From Phaeocystidibacter marisrubri (GTDB lineage Bacteria; Bacteroidota; Bacteroidia; Flavobacteriales; Schleiferiaceae): a stretch of DNA of 64,000 bases. The stretch's first letter is position 1. The number at the start of each line of letters is the position of its first letter. The translations under genes were made by a program, and so were the position numbers. The stretch is taken from positions 248,001-312,000 of the forward strand of contig NZ_WBVQ01000003.1 of NCBI RefSeq assembly GCF_008933165.1, in the 5' to 3' direction. The notes under the pieces are model-generated. The model was not told the DNA's origin. It saw nothing but the letters and a program-made list of their open reading frames with translations, and searched no databases. Shown here one piece after another: positions 17,211 through 24,529 of the stretch.

Positions 17211-17609
17211 TTATGCAACTTGAAACATACTGATCAATTCTTCTTTGTCAATGGGTTTGACGTGATAACTCTTGATCAGATTGATGGATTCCGCTTTCAT
17301 GCGATCTTCCTCTTGTACAGACGAACTAATCATATAAACCGTAACGCCGTCTGTAAATTCCGCTGGAATTTTAGCGAATTCATCTATAAATCCCCATCCG
17401 TCCATTACGGGCATGTTGATGTCTATTAAGATGACCTTGGGAAGAGAAGACTTTGAAGCTATTCTTTCGTTGATAAAATCAATTGCGTCAGCTCCATTGG
17501 TGAAGGTCAAGAGTTCATCGCAGAGTTGATTTGCTTTAATCATACGTTTCATCCCGAATACGTAGATATCGTCGTCATCAATTAAATATGCTAAATCAAC
17601 TACACTCAT
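17211..17609 (-). CDS. Single-domain response regulator (CheY-like)
   Basis: A 132-residue receiver domain with no output domain. The acidic cluster IDDDD at residues 10-14, the phosphoacceptor Asp63 in LIDINMPVMDGWG, the Ser-Ser-Ser switch near 96 and the conserved Lys in VKPI near 117 are all present, so it should be phosphorylated. It overlaps the kinase gene by four bases (ATGA), which points to a dedicated pair. Signal output must go through protein contact, as in other stand-alone receivers of Bacteroidota. Confidence 0.93.
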   Translation of the reverse strand: MSVVDLAYLIDDDDIYVFGMKRMIKANQLCDELLTFTNGADAIDFINERIASKSSLPKVILIDINMPVMDGWGFIDEFAKIPAEFTDGVTVYMISSSVQEEDRMKAESINLIKSYHVKPIDKEELISMFQVA

Positions 17610-19096
17610 GTGCGTGGAATATGAATGGTAAAAGTGGTTCCTTCATCAGGAGTGCTTTCCACTGAGATTGCTCCTCCAGAAGATTCCAATTGGTTCTTAA
17701 TAAGGAACAATCCCACACCTCTCGAATCCGGATGAGTGTGTATGGTTCCATACATTCTAAAAATACGATTTTTATGCAATTCTAGATCAATACCTAATCC
17801 ATTGTCTTTCACATGAATATTGATGTATTTTTCATCGATATCATGGTAAATATGAATGACTAATCGCCTAGATGGACTTCTGTAGCGAATAGCATTGCTC
17901 ACCAAATTGAGCATGACACTATCGGCGTAGATTTGGGAAAACCTACCCAACAATTGAGGGGGTAGATCGATTTGGACATCAACGTCTAATCGATCAATAT
18001 CTCCTGCTAAAATTTGGACAATTTTGTGAGCGATAGAGGTGAAATCTACTTCGTCAACGTCGGTCACTTGTTGATTCTGAACTGTGATGATGTCGTGTAG
18101 ATCGGTGAGTGTATTGGATAAGTTCTCAACCACATTTTGAAGTTTTTCAATGAGGTCTTCGCGATCTTGTTCATCCTTGGAATCTTTTAGGAAAGAGAGC
18201 AACATTTCCAGGTTGCCGGTATGATTCCTTAGGTTGTGACTCACAATGTGCGCAAAGTTGACCAACCGTTGGTTCTGTTCAGTTGAAGTGGCAAGAGCGT
18301 CTTCGGTGAGCAACTGTGATCGAACTCTATCGTCAATGTCTTGAAATACGCCTCTCACTGAAACCACCTCTCCGGCTTCATTCATAACCGGGATTCCAAC
18401 GGCATGCACATAAACTTCTTTATTGCTTCTCGTGATGATTCTAAAGGTGTCACTGTAGGGAAGCTTTTCACTAACGGCCTTGCCAAAAGCGGTCGAAATG
18501 CGCTCTTTGTCGTCATCGTGAAAGAAATTAATGGCATCCTCTACTGGAACTACTTCGTCATAGGGAACTTCGTGAATATCATAAACCGCCTTCGACCATT
18601 GTGTGGTCATGTTTTGGAGGTCGACTTCCCATCCACCCACTTTTGCAAGACTTCCGGTTTCCTCTAGGAAGAGCTGGTTTTTCTCTAGTTCTTGTTGGAT
18701 TTGAACTTCTCTTTCAATGTCGACATTGCTTCCCGCCATGAATACAGGCTTCCCCGACTTATCTCGAATGGCTTCTCCAGAGGCAAGTACCCAGAGGTAA
18801 TCTCCCGACTTCTTCTTCATTTGAAATGAGAGTCGGTATTCAACTCCATGTTCCAGATGTGCGGCGATGGCCTTTTCGATACGTTCTACGTGATCCGGGT
18901 GAGCCAGTTCATTGATGAAAGTTTGGTAGCTGGGTTCTAGGTCGCCAACTTCATAACCTAACATGGTGAAGAATGTGTCTGTCCACCACTCGTTGCCGGT
19001 TGTGATATCCCATTGCCAAATCCCCACACTTACACTGTTCAAAGCGTGTTTAATTCGGCTTAATTCGTCGTTGGTAGAAAAAGACACAGTCGGCAA
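17606..19096 (-). CDS. PAS-domain sensor histidine kinase
   Basis: A 496-residue soluble kinase without signal peptide or membrane helix. Two PAS domains lie at about 8-125 (IWQWDITTGNEWW, MLGYEVGD) and 135-258 (VGGWEVDLQNMTTQW), each followed by a PAC-like strand segment. The dimerisation helix has the phosphoacceptor His in HIVSHNLRNHTGN near 285. The ATP-binding domain has the N box LNLVSNAIRYRSP, the G1 box DNGLGIDL and the G2 box SRGVGLFLIKNQ. The start is unusual: the frame begins at TTG, with a GTG three codons later and no suitable ATG. Translationally coupled to the receiver gene downstream. The stimulus is cytoplasmic and unknown. Confidence 0.9.
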   Translation of the reverse strand: MPTVSFSTNDELSRIKHALNSVSVGIWQWDITTGNEWWTDTFFTMLGYEVGDLEPSYQTFINELAHPDHVERIEKAIAAHLEHGVEYRLSFQMKKKSGDYLWVLASGEAIRDKSGKPVFMAGSNVDIEREVQIQQELEKNQLFLEETGSLAKVGGWEVDLQNMTTQWSKAVYDIHEVPYDEVVPVEDAINFFHDDDKERISTAFGKAVSEKLPYSDTFRIITRSNKEVYVHAVGIPVMNEAGEVVSVRGVFQDIDDRVRSQLLTEDALATSTEQNQRLVNFAHIVSHNLRNHTGNLEMLLSFLKDSKDEQDREDLIEKLQNVVENLSNTLTDLHDIITVQNQQVTDVDEVDFTSIAHKIVQILAGDIDRLDVDVQIDLPPQLLGRFSQIYADSVMLNLVSNAIRYRSPSRRLVIHIYHDIDEKYINIHVKDNGLGIDLELHKNRIFRMYGTIHTHPDSRGVGLFLIKNQLESSGGAISVESTPDEGTTFTIHIPRT

Positions 19097-19166
19097 GGAT
19101 TAATAGTTACTTCCAAAATAAATAATTTGGGCATAAGGCCACCTTACTCTTGGTAACGATTTCCAC

Positions 19167-19958
19167 TTAACTATTAACAATTTGATCAGCCGCATTCAGA
19201 ATGGAATCCACAATCTGTTGGAAAGGTGCATTGAGGTATTCTTCAAATGGAATGATGTATCCCGATGGAGAGCCCTGTAGCCAATGTCCAAAGCTTGCTT
19301 CTATTTTTGGAAGGGCTTTAGGTTGATTGGCGATGTATCCATTTAAATAGAGGTAGGGGGATCGGTTTAGATCATCAGCGAGCGCTATTCCTCCTTTGAG
19401 AGAGAGGAATTCATCCACTTGTCCCGTTATTTCAGAATGGAAATTGTTCGGCCAAATACGAACTCTTACTGTTTCGGTGAAGAGGTTGTTCAATTGAAGT
19501 AAGGCACGTTCTCCTCTGCTTCGCAACTGAATCCAGTCGAGTATTGCCTGGCGGTGAAGGATGGGGAATACGTCAAATCCAAAGTGGATATCACGGGTGT
19601 GATTACTGAAGTTAAATTCGTGTAGTTCCACCCCACAAATGGCATGTGTGCTTGTAAGCCACCAGTGGTCAACGTCGGCAATGCTGGTATTCTTCAAGCC
19701 AATGCGGTCTACTAACTGCCGACTTCTATTTTCCCACTTCAGTTCATAGTCGATAGGGTCGAAGGTCAAGCGGAATTCTCCCACCTGCCCTTCAACCCAT
19801 CTACCTTCAATACGTTTTCGCTCAATGTTCCATCCCACATTGTTCTGGGATTGATCACCTCGTTGTTCCAAGAGCGCGAAACCAATTTTGGAGATATATA
19901 ATGATACTCTGTGGAACACAACATCGGTTGCGTTCAGAGCTGAGACCCTTTCATTCAT
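19167..19958 (-). CDS. Protein of unknown function
   Basis: A 263-residue protein I cannot place in a family. There is no signal peptide or membrane helix, so it is probably cytoplasmic. It is rich in Trp and in strand-like segments (GWNIERKRIEGRWVEGQ, YELKWENRSRQL) and has a His-rich middle (WWLTSTHAICGVELHEFNFSNHTRDIHFG) that could bind metal. The C-terminal part has ASFGHWLQGSPSGYIIPFEEYL, which looks like a conserved block. It is flanked by the histidine kinase and a universal stress protein gene but separated from both by gaps of 70 bases or more. Confidence 0.65.
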   Translation of the reverse strand: MNERVSALNATDVVFHRVSLYISKIGFALLEQRGDQSQNNVGWNIERKRIEGRWVEGQVGEFRLTFDPIDYELKWENRSRQLVDRIGLKNTSIADVDHWWLTSTHAICGVELHEFNFSNHTRDIHFGFDVFPILHRQAILDWIQLRSRGERALLQLNNLFTETVRVRIWPNNFHSEITGQVDEFLSLKGGIALADDLNRSPYLYLNGYIANQPKALPKIEASFGHWLQGSPSGYIIPFEEYLNAPFQQIVDSILNAADQIVNS

Positions 19959-20034
19959 AGTACGTGTGTAAAGCCCTCTAGAGAGGAACTAGAAGTTCGA
20001 ACCTTTCGAATGAAAAAGCAAATAAATCCTCGAA

Positions 20035-20844
20035 TTACTCGGATTCGTGTAGTGCAAGAATTGGAAGTTGACTGTGGAAGGCCACTTTGTTCGTTAAACT
20101 AGAGTGGAACAATCCGCGGATTACACCGTACTTCCTTGTGAGAAGAGCCAGCATATCTGCGTCTTTTTCCTTGGTGAAATCCAAGATGGCCTGCTCTACA
20201 TTATTAGACTTGAGGATGTGGAAGCTGTATGGAATATCCTTCAAGTGATGGTCGAATTTGTGACGTTGCTCAGTGGCAAGGTCGGCCTGTCCTTCTAACT
20301 GAACATGTAGAATCATGATTTCAGCACCAAAGAATCCTGCAAGAGTAGCAAGGCGACGAAGTGCTCTATCGTTTTTGTTAGATCGGAAGTCGGTGCAATA
20401 AACAATACGCTTGATATTGCGGAATTCAGCCTTATATGGAATGGCCAATACTGGCACATCAATGCTCTGAAGAACGCTTGCGGCATTGGAACCAATGAGA
20501 ACTTCTTCAATTCCACTCGCGCCTTTTGTACCCATCACTACACCAGATTCTGGATCTTTTTTAGTGATTTCCTTGATGACGCGAATAGGGTTCCCCATTA
20601 AGCTTCTGGTGCTGCATGGAATTCCTGCTGCTTTCACTTTATCCGCAATTTCTTTTAAGCTGTTTTCGCTGTTTTCACGCATGATGTCAATGAGAGAAGT
20701 GCTCATTACATTTTGTGCGTAAGGCAAGTCGTAAGCATTTACAATGAGCATTTCCAGATTGGCTCTTTTGCAAATTTCAATAGCAAACTCAAGCGCTTTA
20801 TCAGCTGCTTCAGAAAAGTCGGTAGGGAATATGATGCGTTTCAT
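20035..20844 (-). CDS. Universal stress protein, two tandem Usp domains
   Basis: A 269-residue cytoplasmic protein with two Usp domains (about 1-140 and 150-269). The first opens with RIIFPTDFSEAADKALEFA and holds the ATP-binding pattern GTKGASGIEEVLIGSNA. The second starts IVYCTDFRSNKNDRALRRLA and has only a degenerate form of the nucleotide motif near its end. Tandem Usp proteins of this type are common near cbb3 oxidase genes and in low-oxygen regulons. A TATCTTTA -7 element at 20865-20872 suggests it has its own promoter, separate from the oxidase operon that ends 57 bases upstream. Confidence 0.93.
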   Translation of the reverse strand: MKRIIFPTDFSEAADKALEFAIEICKRANLEMLIVNAYDLPYAQNVMSTSLIDIMRENSENSLKEIADKVKAAGIPCSTRSLMGNPIRVIKEITKKDPESGVVMGTKGASGIEEVLIGSNAASVLQSIDVPVLAIPYKAEFRNIKRIVYCTDFRSNKNDRALRRLATLAGFFGAEIMILHVQLEGQADLATEQRHKFDHHLKDIPYSFHILKSNNVEQAILDFTKEKDADMLALLTRKYGVIRGLFHSSLTNKVAFHSQLPILALHESE

Positions 20845-20900
20845 GATGTGGTCATTGATTACACTAAAGATACGAAATGCCGTGGGTGTTTCCGCGGGTT

Positions 20901-21602
20901 TTAGTGACAGCTTGGAGGATTTTCTGAAACCATTTCGGTTTGAAGAGCATCGTCACCAGGACTGATATATGGAATACTCAAACCCATTCCTCTCAAAATG
21001 AAGAAGGTCGCCATTACGCCCACTACTACTGGAATAGCAAAACGAACATGGCCGCGCAATTTATCAACAATGAAAGAACCGCTCCATCCAATTACGAGCA
21101 AAAGTGGTCCTGTTCCCAAACCAAAGCCGATCATCATCATGACTCCATCTGTGGTGCTACCTGTTCCCAGAGAACTAATCAATGCGGCGTAAACGAGTCC
21201 ACAAGGAAGAAGTCCATTGATCATACCGGTAAGCAAGAAGCGATGAGCTTTGGCTCCTTTCAATTTGGTGGTAAAGTTTTTCTGGAGGGAGCCGTAGAAC
21301 CTGCGATAAGGTTTCCAGTTGAGGAGCGTAGGCCACTTGCTGAGTAGTCCGGCAATGAGCATGACGCCTACGGCTATACTCAAAGGTTGCTGCCATCCCG
21401 CAAAGGAGATTCCCGCCCCCAAGGTTCCCACAATGGCCCCTAAAATCGCATAAGTCATAACTCTTCCACCTTGGTGCAAAAGATGACTCGTATATTTACC
21501 CGAACGGCCAATGGGCAGCGCCAGTGCTATCGGACCACACATGACGGCACAGTGTAAGCTGCCCATTAGGCCTATAATAATTCCGGGTAGTAAAAAGTCC
21601 AT
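20901..21602 (-). CDS. Sulfite exporter TauE/SafE-family membrane protein of the cbb3 cluster
   Basis: A 233-residue protein with six to seven membrane helices. Cys-containing motifs GSLHCAVMCGP in the first helix and NGLLPCGLVYAAL in the middle resemble the DsbD/CcdA-like UreH-2 branch, which is regularly found behind ccoG-ccoH. A role in copper handling or thiol reduction during oxidase assembly is likely but not shown. It is the last gene of the oxidase operon; its ATG shares one base with the stop codon of ccoH. The C-terminus ends in a short polar tail. Confidence 0.85.
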   Translation of the reverse strand: MDFLLPGIIIGLMGSLHCAVMCGPIALALPIGRSGKYTSHLLHQGGRVMTYAILGAIVGTLGAGISFAGWQQPLSIAVGVMLIAGLLSKWPTLLNWKPYRRFYGSLQKNFTTKLKGAKAHRFLLTGMINGLLPCGLVYAALISSLGTGSTTDGVMMMIGFGLGTGPLLLVIGWSGSFIVDKLRGHVRFAIPVVVGVMATFFILRGMGLSIPYISPGDDALQTEMVSENPPSCH

Positions 21603-22021
21603 CAGATAAATTGTGAGAATTTCCAGCGATACACTTCGCTATCGCGGTTCGCAATAATCTCAATACTCCACATTCCTGAATCGGGTTTATCCAAGTGGAT
21701 ACTTCCATTTTCAGGAGTGGATACAATTTCAAAGTCCATTTCGGCATTGTCATTTCTGTAGAAGTTCACTTTTACATCATTCCAATTTTCGCCAGGTATG
21801 TTGAGTTGAATGGACTCACCATTGTCTTCTAGAGTTACTTCACCGAGCTTGTCGGCAGCCATGAGTTCATGACGTTCATCTTCAAAATCTACCTCACGCT
21901 GGTAATAGTCTTCGGATGTTAAGTCCACACGCTCCATGAAGGTTCCTCGCACCAAGAATGCGATGAAACCGATGAAGGCAATCAGCGTTAGCGTGATTCC
22001 GTGTCCCCAATTGAATTTCAT
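21602..22021 (-). CDS. ccoH: FixH/CcoH-type cbb3 oxidase assembly protein
   Basis: A 139-residue protein with one N-terminal membrane helix (WGHGITLTLIAFIGFIAFLV) and a periplasmic beta-rich domain, the layout of FixH. The DYYQREVDFEDERH segment just after the helix matches the family pattern YYQ..xxF. CcoH is required for stable assembly of the cbb3 oxidase in proteobacteria and is thought to stay with the complex. It follows ccoG by six bases and overlaps the TauE/SafE gene by one base. The extracytoplasmic domain ends at the stop with no tail. Confidence 0.88.
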   Translation of the reverse strand: MKFNWGHGITLTLIAFIGFIAFLVRGTFMERVDLTSEDYYQREVDFEDERHELMAADKLGEVTLEDNGESIQLNIPGENWNDVKVNFYRNDNAEMDFEIVSTPENGSIHLDKPDSGMWSIEIIANRDSEVYRWKFSQFI

Positions 22022-22027
22022 AATCTT

Positions 22028-23443
22028 TTATTTACGTGGTCCTAGGAAGGTAAAGTCTTGATCGTCCAATACTTCACCGTTGATCTTAAACTGGAAGTGA
22101 ACCTTATCGCGATCAGTGACCAACTCGCTCGCTGGAATTTTGACGAGGAGGATGCCCTCCACAAAACTTCCAACGGCAATGGAGTCTGGTTCTGCTCCGA
22201 TGTAGACAACGGTTCCTTCGGGTTCAACGAGCTCGATGTCTAAGTCGAGCGTTTCATTTGCTTTGTTGATAATCGTGTACTTCAACACGTTTTGAACTTC
22301 ACCAGTAGCTTTGTCGTGGGTGAAGAGTTGTCCCTTCGCACGGAAGAGTTTTACTTCGGCAATTGGGCGTTCTGACACCAAGAAGCCCATGACAATAAGT
22401 AGGATACCGAGTACGGCGGTATACGCTTTGGCTCTGGTGGTGAATTTCCACTTTTCACCAGAAGTGATTTCTTCTTCCGAAGCAAAGCGGATGAGTCCGC
22501 GTGGCTTTTCGATTTTGTCCATGATCACATCACAGGCATCGATACAAGCCGTACAATTGATACACTCGAGTTGCGTCCCATTGCGAATATCAATACCCGT
22601 AGGACACACGTCCACACACTGGTTACAATCGATGCAGTCGCCTTTGCCCGCTTCTTCGCGGTCTTCGTTTTTCTTGAACTTTCCTCGTGGTTCCCCGCGC
22701 ACTTTGTCGTAGGCAATCACAATACTCTTGCGATCAATCATGGCCCCTTGAAGTCGGCCGTAAGGACAAACCATTAAGCATACTTGTTCTCGGAACCATG
22801 CAAAGACAAGGTAGAATACAGTGGTGAATATCACCAAACTGATGAAGTTCCCCCAGTGTTGGGTTGGACCTTGTTCTACCATGATCCACCAACGGTCAGT
22901 TCCGATGAGAATCATTAGGAAAGTATTCCCAATGAGGAAAGAAATTCCCCAGAAGAGGGTATTCTTTAGAAGTCTTTTCCAGATTTTCTCCCAAGAAGTC
23001 CAAGGGAGTTTGCGCAATCGTATTTGCTGACCTCTATCTCCATCTATCCAGTATTCAATTCGCCGGAAGACGTGTTCCATAAAGATGGTCTGAGGGCAGA
23101 TCCAACCACAAAAAATTCGTCCGTATACCACGGTGAAGAGCACTACAAAGAGTACCCCGCTAATCATGGCTAGAACGAGGAGGTAGGAGTCTTGCGGCCA
23201 GAAAGTAGATCCGAAAATCACAAATTTTCTACCTAAGACATCTAGAAGAAGGAAGGGTTTTCCGCCAATTTCAATCCAAGGAATGGCGAAGAAAAACACC
23301 AAAAGCCCCATGGCAACCCATGTACGCCTCTTCATCCAATAACCGGTGATGCGTTTTGGGTTTAAGAATTTCCGCTTTCCATCGGCATCTACTGTGCCGA
23401 TGGAATCGCGGAATTTATCATCCATGGGGGAATAGGTTTTCAT
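22028..23443 (-). CDS. ccoG: cbb3 oxidase accessory protein CcoG (FixG/RdxA), 4Fe-4S
   Basis: A 471-residue membrane Fe-S protein. After a short cytoplasmic start come about five helices; one loop has FCGWICPQTIFMEHVFRRIE, and another CLMVCPYGRLQGAM. Two ferredoxin-type clusters lie around residues 264-300: CIDCNQCVDVCPTGIDI and CINCTACIDACDVIMDKI. The C-terminal 110 residues form the immunoglobulin-like IG-FixG domain. CcoG reduces copper for delivery to the oxidase in studied species. It overlaps ccoP by four bases. No ccoI copper ATPase gene is present beside it. Confidence 0.95.
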   Translation of the reverse strand: MKTYSPMDDKFRDSIGTVDADGKRKFLNPKRITGYWMKRRTWVAMGLLVFFFAIPWIEIGGKPFLLLDVLGRKFVIFGSTFWPQDSYLLVLAMISGVLFVVLFTVVYGRIFCGWICPQTIFMEHVFRRIEYWIDGDRGQQIRLRKLPWTSWEKIWKRLLKNTLFWGISFLIGNTFLMILIGTDRWWIMVEQGPTQHWGNFISLVIFTTVFYLVFAWFREQVCLMVCPYGRLQGAMIDRKSIVIAYDKVRGEPRGKFKKNEDREEAGKGDCIDCNQCVDVCPTGIDIRNGTQLECINCTACIDACDVIMDKIEKPRGLIRFASEEEITSGEKWKFTTRAKAYTAVLGILLIVMGFLVSERPIAEVKLFRAKGQLFTHDKATGEVQNVLKYTIINKANETLDLDIELVEPEGTVVYIGAEPDSIAVGSFVEGILLVKIPASELVTDRDKVHFQFKINGEVLDDQDFTFLGPRK

Positions 23444-24333
23444 TCTTCGGAACTTACCTCTTCAGATTCTTCAGTGATTTCATCTGTTACGGGTTCTTCA
23501 GCCGCAGCTTCTTCTACCCATAGATCGCCCTCTGCTTCTTTTGCATTCGGTGGATTGGTGCCCTGTAGGGAGATGATGTAACTCGCTACTTGCTGCATTT
23601 TCTCTGCGGAGAGTTGTGTTTTCCAAGGAATCATTGCCGTTCCTTTTCGCCCCCCATTTTTAATGGTGTTGAACACATTTTTAATGCCGCCGCCATTAAT
23701 CCAATACTCGTCGGTAAGGTTTGGACCGGTCATACCCGCAGCGCCTTCAGCGTGACAAGCGATACAACGAGAAGCGTAAACTTCAGCACCTGCCGCCAAG
23801 CTGGTTGCGTCGCTGAGGTAGGTTACATTGCTTTCGTCAATGGTAGGGCCTCCCGATGCTTTTTGGCGTGCTGCGATGGCCTCTTCTGCCATTTGAACTT
23901 CTATCGCGTATTCTTCATCGCTCAACGGAGCAGATTCAGAAATGTGGAAGCGGAAGATGTAAACCACAGCAAATACGATAGAAGCATAGAATCCCCATAG
24001 CCACCATGGCGGTAAACGGTTGTCCAACTCGCGAATACCATCGTAATCGTGATCGGTCATGATCTCATCTTCCTGACTTACAGGTACGGCTGCAGTAAGC
24101 GCTTGTAATAGGGCACTCGGACTTTCTTCGGCTTCTTCAGCTTCCTTCCATCTGCCTTGTGCTTTTAGGCTTACTTCCTTCATCACATTCAGTGCGTTGT
24201 TTACCACAGAAAGGGTGATGAGGAGGAAGACACCTACGAATAGAGCCATCCAAAAAACTGGATCGGTGAACAGGCCTTGGAATAGATCTTCCTCTTGACC
24301 TGTGGTTGTTGATAGGAATAGGTTCACGTTCAT
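23440..24333 (-). CDS. ccoP: cbb3 cytochrome c oxidase subunit III, mono-heme
   Basis: A 297-residue subunit that carries electrons to the catalytic subunit. An N-terminal helix near residues 25-50 and a second at about 110-130 (WWLWGFYASIVFAVVYIF) anchor it. A single heme c site CIACH lies near residue 189, with a Met ligand likely in AMIPWKTQL. Proteobacterial CcoP has two hemes; this one has one, which is usual for Bacteroidota. The C-terminal 35 residues are very acidic (many Glu), odd but seen in relatives. It overlaps ccoQ and ccoG by four bases each. Confidence 0.94.
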   Translation of the reverse strand: MNVNLFLSTTTGQEEDLFQGLFTDPVFWMALFVGVFLLITLSVVNNALNVMKEVSLKAQGRWKEAEEAEESPSALLQALTAAVPVSQEDEIMTDHDYDGIRELDNRLPPWWLWGFYASIVFAVVYIFRFHISESAPLSDEEYAIEVQMAEEAIAARQKASGGPTIDESNVTYLSDATSLAAGAEVYASRCIACHAEGAAGMTGPNLTDEYWINGGGIKNVFNTIKNGGRKGTAMIPWKTQLSAEKMQQVASYIISLQGTNPPNAKEAEGDLWVEEAAAEEPVTDEITEESEEVSSEE

Positions 24334-24527
24334 GATGCTGAGTTTACAGATGGTTCATCATCGTTTTCTAGGGGGATGGAGCTTATTTCATCCATGGTTT
24401 TCTTCGGTTGGCGAATGACGTAAATCAACAAGCCGATAAAGAAGGTGAAGAAGATCAAGAAGCTGATGATCGGAAAGATCTCTACGTTCTCGATGGCTTC
24501 CATTGGGCCTTTTAGAAACTTAATCAT
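24330..24527 (-). CDS. ccoQ: CcoQ-type small cbb3 oxidase subunit
   Basis: A 65-residue protein with one membrane helix (FPIISFLIFFTFFIGLLIYVI) followed by a short polar tail starting RQPKK. Position between the catalytic subunit and ccoP, size and helix placement identify it as CcoQ/FixQ; sequence conservation in this family is low. CcoQ stabilises the oxidase. Two bases separate it from the upstream stop and it overlaps ccoP by four bases. Confidence 0.85.
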   Translation of the reverse strand: MIKFLKGPMEAIENVEIFPIISFLIFFTFFIGLLIYVIRQPKKTMDEISSIPLENDDEPSVNSAS

Positions 24528-24529
24528 GA

